Assembly: GCA_020747065.1 (NCBI GenBank) | Contig: JAGMVK010000001.1 | Span: 2,728,001 to 2,792,000, forward strand | DNA length: 64,000 bases | Source: Cadophora sp. MPI-SDFR-AT-0126 | Lineage: Eukaryota; Ascomycota; Leotiomycetes; Helotiales; Ploettnerulaceae | Direction of reading: 5' to 3' | Shown: positions 33,268-45,954 of the stretch, in pieces | Layout of the letters: each line of letters opens with the position of its first letter | How positions within the stretch are numbered: position 1 is the first letter of the stretch | The notes under the pieces: model-generated | The model's database searches: none | Told to the model about the DNA's origin: nothing | What the model saw: the letters and a program-made list of their open reading frames with translations, nothing else | Position numbers and translations under genes: made by a program

Positions 33268-35622
33268 GCTGTGCCACTCGTCTTCAAATCAAAACACTTA
33301 ATCCGGGACGAGCCACCACCGAAAACGGCAGCACTGCATGGGAGGGAGCACTTTGTTTGTATCATACCATATGGGAGGCGTTCACACATGTTCATGGACT
33401 TTTGAAATTTTCCTTTGTCATCACAACCTCGCACACATATATTCGGCAAATTGGTCGGAGAAGACACATACTACTTTGATGAGAAGGGGGAGCATCTGTT
33501 GAGAAGGTTGCAGTTCACGCACACAATACATTTGACGGCTGGATTCGAAGCATGCCTCTTTTTGGCTTGGTACTCGTGAGGAATTGAGAGCTTTGGTTCG
33601 CGCGAGGGGGAAAGGACGAAGAGAGACTTTACTGGGCTGGAGACGGAAAGTTTACGTTTGGAGGAAGGTGATGGGGGAAGAGTAAATAAAATAGTAATTG
33701 AGAAGCTTTAATGATGATGTATGCTAAATGGTTCAGTACGATTCTATGGGTGAAATAGACCCAGTGTTCTGACTAAAACAGGTTCATCTTTTCTGGACCT
33801 CTGTATCTGGAAGACATTGACTTCAGTTCGTGCGTTTGCTCCCTTGAAGATGTTCTTCTTGCCCTTGTTATGCTCCTCCAAACCTTTAGAGAACAATCAG
33901 TCGTCGGTTCCAACCTCAGCAGTCAACCAATCTCACTAATGACCCTGCAAATCAGCCACACATCAAATCTGCCTTTCTACCACCTACACAATTTACCCTT
34001 CTCACACACAAACACACGCAGAGCATCTCCACCACCATAAACCAGAGTCTCCTTCAACGAAGCAAGCTTATCTGTCACCTTAATCTGCAAGGCTCAATTA
34101 GGTGTATGTGCGATGCATGACTATGCACAGTCGTGACTAATTGTGTCATGAGGTACCTCTGTACTCAGCGACTTCGGATCTTGGCTCTCTGGTCGAGTAT
34201 ACAGTTACTGATTCTGTTATTGATAATCACTTTTACTGGGTCTTTCGGCAATAGGATCTAGGATCTAGGCTCTCTCCGAATTTCAACTGATGATTCATTC
34301 GGTTTGACTTTTGTAAAGGAGATGAAAGCCTTGCGATGTTCAGCGCAGGTCGGGATACAGACAAGTCATTTTTAGTTGTGGCTTTGTTTCGTCCTGATTT
34401 CTATTTCCATTTGTTCTTATGGTTACGAGCAGGAGGAGTTAGTATCTTCTTCTAGCCATAAAGTAATCAATACTGCATTAGAAGCAAATAGGCGCATTGC
34501 TGTGACGTTATAGAATGCATCACAAGGCAGCATCTATCCCTTTAAATCTTGTGTGTTGGAGATCTGCTCTGGAGGGCTCACTGCTTATTTCAACGTGCTA
34601 TCGCTTCAGTATATTTTTCTATGTGGAGTTTTCATCTTACAGTGGGATTGCTCTACATTGTATGTCTGCTCTTGTTTTCTTCGCTGCTCGTTACTTATGT
34701 GGTTTCTCCAGCTTTTGTGCTTTTTTTGAAAGGAAGGAAGTCCATTATCTCTTCGTCTTTTCACGAGAGTCAGATGATATTCAACTCAGGCTGTTATCGC
34801 AGGTTTAGTAAAAGGGTGGTGGTGCTGCCCACAAGTCTGTTAGAAATAGCCTCGAAAGGTCTGCCAGCTAAAACGTCAAACGACGACTATGCTGTATTGA
34901 CCGAAACAGGTTAGTCAGCGAATTGTCGAAGACAGCAAGCTGTAATTTTTTCTAACCTATCGTGCATCATGTTCTGATTTTCCAACATTCCAAATTCAAG
35001 ATGCTCCGCATTTTGAATCGTTGCCTGAGCAACCTTTTCCACGCCACCTTTTAGCCCAGTCAAATCGAGCCTAAATGAACCACATCTCATCTCGCCAGTG
35101 CGCGATGGCTTCACACTTTCCCTTGCCCATCAACGAACTTAATTCTAGCTTCAAGTGAAGCGCTACAGGGTGCCGTAGTATCAGACAAAGGACCGTCCCG
35201 TCTTTCTTGGGACGCGGCTGTATCATGACCTCTACACAGCTATCGGCGCCAATCAGTGTCTGTTGCTGAGACCTAGTTTGGAATTTCTCACCCTGTCTCG
35301 GGGGTTTTGGCACGCAATGTGAGATAGCCGCTGCTAGGGCTAGATCTATGTCTCATTTGAGAATGCTCTGCATGCTTTGGGACTGGTGATGGGGTGATTT
35401 CAGGTGATATTCGTCGCTCCAGAGGTAGTCACTCGGCTTGATTCTCCACTTCTAGAATGAATTTGCGCTTCTAAGTCCTCCGCTCCGGCTTCGTTTGTCG
35501 TCGGGACGAGTTTGTTTACTCTGGCGTTTTGATATTTAAAGGCGGATAACGAAGGCGGATAGAAGGGAAAGCTCTCTTCTTCACATGTTAAGTTTTCTGC
35601 ACTCAGTAGACCTACAACAGCA
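33268..35622. other. Intergenic region, nothing recognised
   Basis: 2.35 kb between two same-strand genes. Short frames only; the one at 34515-34914 is hydrophobic on both readings and is not supported by splicing or family similarity. The final 200 bp contain a TATTTAAA element at about 35532, roughly 90 bp before the chitinase ATG, which may be its TATA box. Confidence 0.45.
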
Positions 35623-37861
35623 ATGCTTTACAATTGGAGACTCCTTGTCTCTACTCTCTCTTTCTCATGTCTCTTGGGATATGAACAACTTGTGTTAGGA
35701 GGGCGGATCCCAAATCTGCAGGTGGATGTTGCGAGACGAGATGTTGATTCGGCGGTGGTGGATGTTTCGAAGCTTGGGATATTCCAACAGTATGTATGCC
35801 CAAAGACTACTGATATGGTGAAAAGGCAGTCAACAATGATCACGGTCCCAAAGAGCGAGCTGAGGGATCTGCTCTTACAAATTCGGTTGCTGGAGTTGCA
35901 GCTGATCGATCTTATTCTGAATGCCGGAACGGGGTCAGGCAGTGGTGATTCAAGTGATATTGCTGTACCTACGTTCTTGACAGGCACCATCTCAACTTCG
36001 GTTACAAAAACCATTCCGCTTGCTTCTCTGAGCTCTGCTATCGACTCGGCACTTTGTTCCCTTACCTCTGCAGGAACTTCTCCCAGCTCGACATTGGCAT
36101 CTCTCACAGATAGCAGCGCGCCAGTCACTAGACTAACGACAGTTCGTGTGACGACAACGGCGACAACTGTCACGGTTACGGCCATTTCAGCATTCAGTTC
36201 GACGACAACAAATGTGGCTGCTTCCAGCACCACAACGGCTCCGTCTCCGAGTTCCACGAATACGACAACCGTGGCTGTGATTAACACCGCGACGTCTGTT
36301 CCTGTGAATTCGGACACGAGTCTAAGAACGACAAATATCCCTTCGGCAACCTCGAAATTCCCGGAATTGAGCTCCACATCGTCCCGAATCACAGTCTCTC
36401 GGGGATCCTCAGAAGCGGCCATCCCGTCAACGACAACTTTACTAGGAGGAGGCTTCATTGAAGTCACCAGCACCAAATCCACATCAGCACTTCCTGCACC
36501 AACCACACCAACTACAGGATACACTTTCAACGCTCTCTCCCAGAGTAACGTAGCCGTCTACTTCGGACAAACCGTTCTCACCGGCACAACATCACTCGAA
36601 GCTCAATGTGCCGATCCCAACATCGACATCGTCATCCTCGCCTTCGTAATCTCCCAACTCGACGGCGGAATCTATCCAACAGTCAATTTCGGCGCTGCTT
36701 GCGGAGGTCAGACTGCGCAGATGGTTGCTCAAGCTCCCGGATTATTGTTCTGCCCCCAGTTGGCCGGCTACATCTCGACTTGCCAGAACAAGTACGGGAA
36801 GAAGGTGCTGTTGAGTATTGGTGGTTCTGCGAGTCAGATCTCGTTCACTGGGGACGACCAGGCGAGAAATTTTGCAGATGTGCTTTGGAATTTGTTTGGC
36901 CCGCCGGGGAATGTCGATATTGGTTTGAGACCTTTTGGGAATGTGGAGGTTGATGGATTTGATATCGGTGAGTGGATATGTCTCATTTCGTCCCTACGAT
37001 ATGTCATGCATGAAGAATAACAAGGAGTTCAAGTTTCATGTAGAGACTTGAACCTGGGGAGTGGGGCTGATACCGAAGCCAATGCTTCATTGGGCTCTCT
37101 GTGTCTTGTCTTGCGTTCTCTGGTTGGAACTGGTCGAGTGCGAAATTGAGCAAGTGTTTGTTTGGGTCATCTGAGAATGCCCATGTTCATGAGGCACACA
37201 CAATCCGTTTCACTCAATTCACTGCGTTCGTTTCTGGACAGCAAGTCGACTTCCAGGCAGGAAGAAATAAAACACCAACTCAACTCACCAAAAGTTGGCC
37301 CTCGGACGGATCTTCATTTGTCTGAGCGAAGCGAGAAACAGCCAAGCAGCGACTGACGTGTAAATAGACAAAGAAGATAACCTCCCCCTATACTTCGGAA
37401 CCCTAGCCACCAGGCTCCGCTCGCACTACGCAGCCAACACAGCAAAGAAGTACTACCTCTCCTCAGCACCACAATGCCCCTTCCCCGACTACTCCACGCC
37501 CCTCGATCTCATCCTTCTCTGCGACTTCGTCTGGGTGCAGTTCTACAACAACCCACCCTGCGAAGTAGGCTCCAGCGGCTTCGAAGCTAGCATCAACCAA
37601 TGGAGCTCAGCGCTTGAGGCCTCTACCCTGACAGCCAAACCACGGTTGTACATTGGAGCTCCGGCGTTCGCTCAGGCGGGACCCAGTGCGTATGCTAATA
37701 TTGGGAGTCCGGAGGGGATGAAGGGCGTTGCGGCTGGGGTGAAGGAATTGAGTGTGCCAAATATGGGAGGTTTTATGTTTTGGGATGGGCCGATGGGGAG
37801 GGCGAATGTGGAAGGAGGTTTGGATATTATTGCGTGGGCGAAGCAGGGCTTGAAGGGTTAA
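35623..37861 (+). CDS. Secreted GH18 chitinase with Ser/Thr-rich N-terminal region
   Basis: Predicted to cleave chitin in the cell wall. Two exons, 35623-36967 and 37368-37861, give 612 residues. Signal peptide (MLYNWRLLVSTLSFSCLLG), a short region with heptad-like leucines (LRDLLLQIRLLELQLIDLIL), then about 200 Ser/Thr/Val-rich residues, then the catalytic domain from about residue 300. GH18 marks are NVAVYFGQ, QLAGYISTCQNKYGKKVLLSIGG, and the catalytic sequence DGFDIDKED, with the acid Glu, assembled across the splice junction. WVQFYNNPPC and GFMFWDG complete the barrel. This is the class III (plant-type) fungal chitinase subgroup. The mucin-like domain precedes the catalytic domain instead of following it, and there is no GPI tail or chitin-binding module. 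The intron is 400 nt, far longer than its neighbours. Confidence 0.93.
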
Positions 37862-40800
37862 GTGATGTGATAGAGATTGGCTACGGTTTTGGAAAGGCTT
37901 TGCAAAGGGCCATTGATGATGATGATTATGCGAAGAAGATTAACTTCAAGAATCAGATAATGTATGATGATTAGATGGAAACGGCCTGGATTATCTTGTT
38001 GCTTTACTAGCTAAACAGTTAGAGTAGATACCCTTCTCTTGGTACCGTTGGACGTCTACCTGGCCGGAAGAGTTGAAGGATTTTTTGTACAGACCAAAAA
38101 CTTTGAAATTGTATTTGTACACTGCGACAGTACTTGACTACCGGAAACTTGCCTAGATGTGTTGACCTTTGTAATATGCTCTTGCTACTAGTCCCATCAA
38201 CAATGATACTCAGTCGTGTAATCTGGTCTCCAGAATCCCTTCTGATATGCAAATATCCTCTTAGGTTTCACCCTTGACGATTGCTCCAAATTAAAAAAGT
38301 TCCTTCACCATAGAGTTTGCCTACCAACAAGTGTTGTGCAGTGTCTCCAGCCACATTGTGTAGGAGGAGTCAATGGATTCCCAGGGCTCCGCCGCTGGAG
38401 TCTCGCCTGTAAACGAACCCCTGAATGTCCCCGAATGTAAGATTACGAATTTTAGCGAGTACTGTAACATCAGCCCCATGTCGTTGAACCCCCAACATTG
38501 AGGCTTATATCTTCATATTGTTACCGAAGGTCAAAATATCTGGTACACCATGCCAGACTGCCCTATATCCATATATTCGCCGAATCAATCAGCCTCACTC
38601 CTTTCGCTTGTATCGGGCTCGTCTTGCTGCGGCCCTGTTGAAGCTTGGTGTCACCGAGCCAAGTTGCCTTCCACTTAGCAAAACGACGGCAAAGATGTAA
38701 GCCAAGGCTATGCATGGTGTTACTTGGTGGATCTAGGCATCTCATAATAACATTTATATTTAGCAAAGAGGAATGTTGCGGGAGTCAGACTCAGACTCGG
38801 AAGTTCGGAAGGATTGAGAATAGGCGTACTGGTCTAAACAATGCTTCATGGAGTGAAGTATATAACAGCTGTGAGTCTCGTGCTTGCTCCCACATCCTTG
38901 GTATCAAATACACACTGTTTTGTGGATTCAGCATAACGACTTCTACTCAATTGCTCATATCAATCTGCGAATGGCAACCGGCAGTTCATTCGCCTTGACA
39001 CATATGTGACAAGGTGATCTCGCCCTTGATAGAATGTTCTTTTGCTGACCTGCCATAACATAGAAATAATGTGCTCTACTTCGCTACAATCCTCTTGGAA
39101 ATGAGCCGAATATGGCTTCAAGTCTTCCCGCCGTACCGCCCATACTCGCTAACTAAGATTGGAAACCACAGGTATAGACACAATTGCAAGACAGAAAGAG
39201 AACTCGTCGGCGACCTTAATATCAGCCTCGTCTAGAACTACAAAGCTAGTAACACAAAACGATTCATGTGCTTTGGCTCTTCTACAGCATGTCCGCCGCT
39301 TAAGTCAGCAACGCCTCTCTGGTACTCCCCTATCCCTCGAACCTGGCTTATAATCAAGCTGGAATTCACAAAACTCAGCCCCTCCACAATAGCTTCTAGT
39401 TTTCCATCTGAAATCATTGCTAACTCTCGTGGAGGTCAGACACGGTATGCTCAGAGGGGGATTTGATAAGATGTTGACAGGCTATGATACATTCCAACGA
39501 GATAGTCCACTTAGGAAACATTCCAGATCACTCTTTGGATCAAGACTCTTTTCGATAGGGGTAGGTCGATCTATCTCTAGAGTAATTCTTGACCACATTT
39601 TCGACCATGTTAATGCTAACGACGAGCCGTGAAAGTAGACTCCTCTCTCTCGCTTAGCCAAAGCAACATCAACAGCGCTGGCCCTCGTTCGATGCTAATA
39701 AACAGCAGGCACACATAACTGCGTACCCAGATCGAGGACGTGTAAAGTTTTACTGCTTCGTATCAGATGCTAAGTTTTAGGAATGTCTCAAAACTACTCA
39801 TAGAAAGATTCGGGACGATGTTGGCAAGATGCTTCTGGAACCGATGAAATTTAGGCTGTCAGTGATGGTTCGGAGCGGTCTATGTTGTAAGCTGGGAAAG
39901 AGTATCAGAACCCCATTTTTATGGACACTGTAAGTTCCCCTCCACCGTTGAATCTAATCAGTGAGAAGCAATTCTTAGGTACCAAGCCGAAAATGCTACA
40001 CCTTTCGAGGCGAGAACAGCATGTGGAGGGGAGAAAGCCCATATCGTAGCCATCATATTTCCATCTCGGTATGTTTCTTTGAGCCAGATCGGCCTCCGAG
40101 CTGATTTAGTAAACTTCGTGCTGATGAAGACGCAAGGTCTCCGATGCATGTGTCGGGTACAAAATTTGACTCATTGACATCAGTTGCAATAGTACTTTGA
40201 CTTGTGATGGGAGGTGAGCAGCAGAATTGAAATTACTACTTCGTACACCGAAAGAACTTGGATAGGAAACGAAATATCTGATCATGACGAATTTTTCGGA
40301 TGGGGATATAAGAACATATTTGAGGCATGATATGGAATTGTAGTGGCAACAAAATACAGTGGAGAAATTTAACCGTTTTTCATCTTCTTTGAAACCCAAC
40401 AATTCACAAGAACGCCAGTGATGATTTTTCTGTCCACAACACTTTTTGTGCACAAAGTCGAGAACAATCGCAGTGAACCTCCAGAGAAACTCGTATGAAA
40501 TTACAGTCAATCATAAAAACTGACTTAAAAAACATCATGAGAAATCGCAGAGACTTACAAGTCTAGGAGGAAACCCAGGCCAGGAGGGGAAAACACCCTT
40601 CTTAGAGAAAGCACGACGTCAATTCAAATCAACATATCACCAGCATCGGCAGTGCAGGACAAAATATACTCGAGTACGGGTACTAGATCATTTCCCCCCG
40701 GCTTAAGAGTCCTCCTTCGCCGACCATCCGGATGATTTCTCATCACCGCACTGTATATCTGACCTGGCCCCTTGTCCACCTGCCTGCAACCGCAACCGAA

Positions 40801-43800
40801 AGGGTAAACACTCCGCACCTGCTCCAGCTCCACTTCAGTCGGATAAGTAATCCCAAGTCAAGAAAGGAAAATCTAGAAATACCCTTTCGAGAACATGCCT
40901 TCTTGGCATTTGCGAGATGGATTCAAGATAGTCATTAGGCGACTGTGTCAGACCCGTGTAGCTCGATCAGGCAGGCTACAGGACCAACTAGAAACCAGAA
41001 CCCTCCGTGCGGCCGCTGCAAATCTCACATCTACGAATTTCCGGAGTCAAAGAACACTATTTAGTCGAGAAGGTATGACAAAGAACCTTTCTTTCCCAAA
41101 GTATCTTCTGTTTTGCCAAGAAGAATTGTTTGTAAGTGAGAATTTAACGAAGTATATTTTTGGACCCCATTCTCACCTCACCTCATCCTCGCTTCGCTTG
41201 CCCTTCACGCAGAGACAGCCACACCGAGCACACCACAAAGTCAAGCATGCATTGCAGACACGCGAGCGAGTGAGCGCGGAGGGGGGGGGCCACACTCTAA
41301 TCATCCGGATTGAAATCGCATTTTCGTTCAGTTTTCCAGATTCGGACGAGCAAAGCCACAGGTTAAGCGCCGACACTATCAGATCTCGTCAGCTTGTGTT
41401 CGTTCGTCTGCTCGTCTGCGCCTACTTGCGCCTGTCTAGGGACAGCAGTGTATCTACCCGCGACAGGCGTCTTTGCCATCTCATCTCTATCGGACGCTGT
41501 GCATCCCTGCGCTTGGGCTGGGGTGGCATTTCCACTACCGGAATTTAAAAAGTATTATCTGTGTATACAATCGAAGCTGAGATCCAGTTTGATCCGGCGC
41601 CCCCAATCGAACACGGCGGCAAGAATGGTATTTTTATGGCTACGACAGGGAGGTTGGAACGAAAGACGTTGATTTATTGGATCGTGTTCAATTGATGGGG
41701 GAATGGAATTCTGAAGGATGCACATCTGGAGTGGCTTGAGCCTCCGGGTTTTTGCAATAAGGGTATTACACCCCCATCGTTCGTCGGCTCGTATATCATG
41801 TCCACTCCTTGCAATCTGATCCTTCCTGAGCTTCGAGCCTCCTCCGCCTCGCCTCGTCTCGTCTCAAGCATATTCAGAATGCAGGTTTCGGGTGGCATAT
41901 AGTTTCTATTGATAGAGAGGTATTCTGCGACTGGGTAGAGCTTCGATTGATTTTGAGAAGAAGGAATGGAGGCTGGTGTATTGGTTGGAAATAATCCTTC
42001 TGGTGGTGCGATTTGTATGCAAGAACGGATTTAACTCCGTGCTTGTTTTAGTCCTCCTTAGATTTACTGTGTTACTTAAATTCTTAATTGTATGCCGGCT
42101 CGTAATCAACGTACATAGTGCCTTTTCTAGTACCTAGAAGGACCGAAATCAAGATGAATCTGCACGCTTACGAGCTCTCCAAGTCGCATTGGACACTAAA
42201 CGAAAGAAGCCATTCATTCATTTCCTCTCCACACCTCGTAAGTAGATCTCAAGAAAATAAAACAAAGTGCAAACAAGTCCACTCGACCCCATCGCATCGC
42301 ATCGCATCCACATATCAATCACTCCAAACAGCCGAAATAGGCGACCGGTGGAGAAATCCCTGGCCAGCCCACTCACGCCCCTGCATTCCACAGGCGTTCT
42401 AGCGTACCGACACTCCGCTCCGGTGAAAGATCTGTCCCTAAAAATAACTCCCGCGTGCAGTAGTGCAAGGCTGCCTTTCAATTCTGTACCGTACGTTTCT
42501 TGTTGATCGACAGGCTAGAGTGCCGACCCGAGTTTGTGGACTGGAGTTGAGAGAGGTGATTGATCAGAAAACGATGAGATGTCTGGGTTTCTGTGGAGAA
42601 GAGTCTCTTGAACTTTGGAATTTGGAATTTTTGAAACTTGTTGAACTGCTGGGCTGCTGGTTGTATTTGGCGGGGTAAGTATTTTGGCCGCTGGGTAGAG
42701 TACGCTGCCCGTAAAGCGGGCGGCCAGGTCAATGGTCGCCGTCTGAGTCAAGACGCAGACCTACCTATACAAGTCCCGATTATCAGTATCTGAATTAAAC
42801 AATCGAGCGACAACTTCATCCATCCATCCCATGTGTCCCTGTGTGTGCGCCATTCCAGCCGAGCGGTAATGCAAATGCAATGCGGCCATACCTTCCTGCA
42901 GAAGTCGGGAATGCAAGGCACCGTCGCTGTATGGAGTTCCTTTTGGAAGAAAGACAGAAATGAAGGTGTGTAGCAATGCTGTGCGGCAAATCACTGTTGC
43001 GGTTTCAGGTCCGAAGTGGTGGGCTGAGAGGGAATGGGTGTGGTGGGGGAATGCTGACCTGATCTGACCACACCTGAGTGAGGTGAGAACAGCACAAGAC
43101 AGGGCGGAAGAGGAGAAACTGTCTCTGTTCCTGCAGCATATTTCATGAAGTTTGGGGTAAGTGGATGGGGCACTGCTTTTCTCTATCCTCCAATGAATAG
43201 ACCAAGCATAGATACAAGTTGATGTAAGAATTATGTTTATTTTCTTGTCTGTGTTTTGTTTGGCTCTTCCAGGTGGAATAGCCTAGCTCTTGCTGTTTTC
43301 TAATTCGGTCTTCTCTCGCCTGTCGTACACCAGGCACGAACGAGGGAACCTCAACGATTGGTCCTGCCAGTGCCGAGGGAATTCGACTTCGTGGCCGTGC
43401 ATGAAGTCGAACATACAGGGCTTGCTTCCTGAGCCTCGCCTGTTTGCTTGCCAGCCCTGGCTGACTGGCTGTCAAAGCCTTGTATCACATGAGCGCAATT
43501 CCATGCGAGCTGCGACGGTAGATCTACGTACAGGAATATCTTGCAAATGTAGCAGATAGGTGGCTATTCAGCCCATTTGGGAATAAGAAACGATCCAACG
43601 AATAATGGCTTGGAATGAAATGAAGGAGATGTGAAGATCACGAAGATGATGTGTGGTACATTGGACTTTCCCCCCCTCGCGTCCTGCAGGCTCAGCCTGA
43701 TGAACTGATCCAGATCCTTCCTATGAAAACAAGATTTTGGGCTGCCTGAGCTGGAGATCTAGCTCCTCTAGAGTATTGATAGAGAGAAAAAGGAAAGAAA

Positions 43801-44092
43801 GTATAATTGCGAATCTCAGATCGGCATCAGAGTAAAAAAAGAAAATGCGACCCCAAGCTCCCATGAGACCAGAAGTATCCCAAAAACAATCAAGAGTGTT
43901 CCTCCCAAACACCAGGTATCATATCCTTCCCATGCAATGACCAATAAGAAAGAAGAAGAAGAAGAAGAAGAAGCGCAGCAGGTGAAATCAGACACAGAGA
44001 ATCAAAAGGAGGACAAAACAACGATACACAAAAGAAGAAGTACGAACACCATGCTCAATGACCCAATGCCGTCGCTATGCTCTGGAAACCCG
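37862..44092. other. 6.2-kb gene-poor region
   Basis: No frame longer than about 220 codons and none with recognisable motifs. 38-40.5 kb is AT-rich with scattered stops on both strands and may contain decayed sequence that I cannot assign. 40.6-42.7 kb has CT- and GC-rich patches, including a run of nine or more G near 41281, that look like promoter or leader sequence without a following gene. A (GAA)n tract sits at 43952. Transcribed noncoding RNA is possible but not shown. Confidence 0.45.
43952..43973 (+). repeat. (GAA)n microsatellite
   Basis: About seven tandem GAA/AGA units in noncoding DNA, 120 bp downstream of the small two-frame locus. Confidence 0.85.
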
Positions 44093-44488
44093 CTATGCTA
44101 TGCAAAATTTCAATGACTGTGTCGATATCCACTCATGTGGATGAGGGGCCGAGCCCGATTTCGTATTCTCTTCTTTTGCGCCTTCGATAACTTCGTGAGG
44201 TTCATGGTATCGCGCGTGTCGTCCGATCATTCTTTCATTCGTGTCTCGTGATTGAAGTGTGCGTAGGGTAGGAAGAGAATTGGCTTGAGGATGATGGCCA
44301 GATGTCATGGTGCCGAAGATGACATCAATCGATCGTGGCCGACGAGCAGAAGAGTGAGTTGAGATGGAGGCGCTGAGGATGTCCTTCCTCGGAATGAGAA
44401 CAGATACATCTTCCAGTGATCGAATTCGAACCGCACCAGCCTGGTAGATAGCCATGAATAACCCGTTATCGAAGACAATACGTTTCAT
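44093..44488 (-). CDS. Possible 131-residue downstream frame overlapping the small Cys-rich gene stop
   Basis: An open frame starting MKRIVFDNGLFMAIY. Its ATG overlaps the TGA of the preceding small gene as ATGA (44488-44485). The composition is protein-like (GAVRIRSLEDVSVLIPRKDI, then His/Arg/Ser-rich), but no family is recognised. It may simply be 3' UTR. Alternatives are a frameshifted extension of the small protein or a second cistron reached by reinitiation. Low confidence. Confidence 0.3.
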   Translation of the reverse strand: MKRIVFDNGLFMAIYQAGAVRIRSLEDVSVLIPRKDILSASISTHSSARRPRSIDVIFGTMTSGHHPQANSLPTLRTLQSRDTNERMIGRHARYHEPHEVIEGAKEENTKSGSAPHPHEWISTQSLKFCIA

Positions 44489-44739
44489 CTGCGGTGGCGT
44501 CGGGAGGAGTGTTGATGTGATGAGTGGCTTGCTGTGCCATATCCCGAATCTGAGTACCCATTCCTTGAACTTGACGTCTCTTGATCATAGCTCGAGTGCT
44601 TCTCGCAAGCATATCCCACCAAGACTGTCCTCTCCTGGATTGGGTGCCCCTGCTGGCCATATGCAGCACACATATCGACACTGTGCTTGTAGTAGAGGCA
44701 CCGGCACACCGAGTATCTTTCGACGACGAGATAACACAT
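44485..44739 (-). CDS. Small Cys/His-rich conserved fungal protein, unknown function
   Basis: 84 residues in one exon, beginning MCYLVVERYSVCRCLYYKHSV and continuing CAAYGQQGHPIQERTVLVGYA then CEKHSSY. Cysteines and histidines are regularly placed (C-x9-C-x-C-x4-H, then C, H, and a final C-x2-H), which suggests metal binding. The first 50 residues match my memory of a small unnamed fungal protein type that begins MC..VVERY..C.CLY.KH and has GH...E.TVLVGY.C..H. The second part is Ser/His/Arg-rich and disordered (NGYSDSGYGTASHSSHQHSS). It is the only convincing gene in a 12-kb gene-poor interval. Function unknown. Confidence 0.65.
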   Translation of the reverse strand: MCYLVVERYSVCRCLYYKHSVDMCAAYGQQGHPIQERTVLVGYACEKHSSYDQETSSSRNGYSDSGYGTASHSSHQHSSRRHRR

Positions 44740-45393
44740 TTTGAGATCGGCTTAGGAAGACTTGATGTTGAGCGGGGTTGCCAATGTAGTGGGGTAACAA
44801 AGCAGAGTCGTCGTGGTCGGCGGGGTGAAGTTGGGAATTAGAAAACAAATTGAGACAGAGAGCAGTGATGCTGTGAAATATACTAAGGAACAGACTGTGA
44901 AAGAGAAGCCTGAGCAAAAGGAAATCTAAAAGACCAAACACGACACAGGAGGATGTGATGCAAAGAGTCATCTGGACCGAGGGATGTGACTGCCTTAATA
45001 CTCCTCCAGCTTCGAGCGACTATCCCATGCCAGAAGGCAACAGTGGAGAGATGGTGAGAGGGGTGGATGCCGATGAACTGCAGCCCATATGCAGGTCACA
45101 ACTTGATGCAAGCAGGTCGAGCAGGGAGGGGAGAGGATGAGTCGAGGGTGAAGGGTAGGAAGGTGGGTGTGTCGTCAGAGGACAGGACATTTTTAAAAAG
45201 AAAGCAGAACTAGTCCCCCCATGTCGTAGACCGGCAGTCCTGGAGCAGGTCATGGCCCGAAAAGTATGGCCCAAACAGGTGGTCTGTCCTGGACGGGCTT
45301 ACCAGAGAGTTGACAGTCTTGTGAAGGCTGAGATTGCTGGGGGGGTTGAGCGTGTGCTGAGTAAAGGAAGCCCTCAGCCTCGAGGTCTAGTAA

Positions 45394-45413
45394 GGTAGGT
45401 AGGTAGGTAGGTA
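45394..45413 (+). repeat. (GTAG)n microsatellite
   Basis: Five tandem tetramers, in noncoding DNA. Confidence 0.85.
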
Positions 45414-45798
45414 CCTGGCCTGGCCGTCTCCCAGCGACTTGGGCCATTACGCGATCTTACGGATCTCATTCAGGGTTTAGTCGTAGTGTGGGCAGGGGTG
45501 CGGGAGATGCTAAAAAGAATATTGGCGGTGCATGGGATGGGATGGGAAAGAGGAACCTTGCAATACCAAGAGGAGATGGGGACGGGACTTGGAGGGGTCG
45601 AGGAAAATCGGCCGTTGTGAGTTGTGTAAGTACGAAGTACGGGCGGACGCTGTAAATTGCATGCAACTAGACTCGACTCGTCTAGCTACAGCCGAGTGAG
45701 TAGAGGAAAATAGACATAGTCAAACATACCTTGTACAACGTAGACTGCCATCCCATATGCCAATGTGCGGTGCCTAGCATAAACCAGGCAGTGATTGC

Positions 45799-45828
45799 TT
45801 CTGCTCTGCTCTGCTCTGCTCTGCTCTA
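45799..45828 (+). repeat. (TCTGC)n pentamer repeat
   Basis: About five tandem copies of CTCTG/TCTGC. Confidence 0.85.
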
Positions 45829-45930
45829 CTCTTCGCTATGCATCCACAGACAAAGTCCGTTAGTCCGCGCCGGCGATGAACGCCACAGCGAAGCAAGCCG
45901 AGGGTCATCATAGCAGAGCTGCAGAGAGCA

Positions 45931-45954
45931 GAGGTCAGAGGTCAGAGGTCAGAG
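45931..45954 (+). repeat. (GAGGTCA)n heptamer repeat
   Basis: Three tandem copies of GAGGTCA followed by GAGAGAG. Confidence 0.75.

Noticed and set aside
35628..36530. 300-codon minus-strand frame
   Set aside because: Antisense of the Ser/Thr-rich part of the chitinase; low-complexity Val/Glu translation of the complementary strand.
37020..37110. tRNA- or SINE-like fragment in the chitinase intron (reverse strand GGTTCAAGTCT resembles a B box)
   Set aside because: No matching T-stem pairing, no acceptor stem and only a poor A-box candidate at the wrong spacing.
39600..40510. Possible decayed transposase in AT-rich sequence
   Set aside because: A short stretch looked vaguely like a DDE transposase core, but there are no catalytic residues in order, no terminal inverted repeats and no target-site duplication visible.
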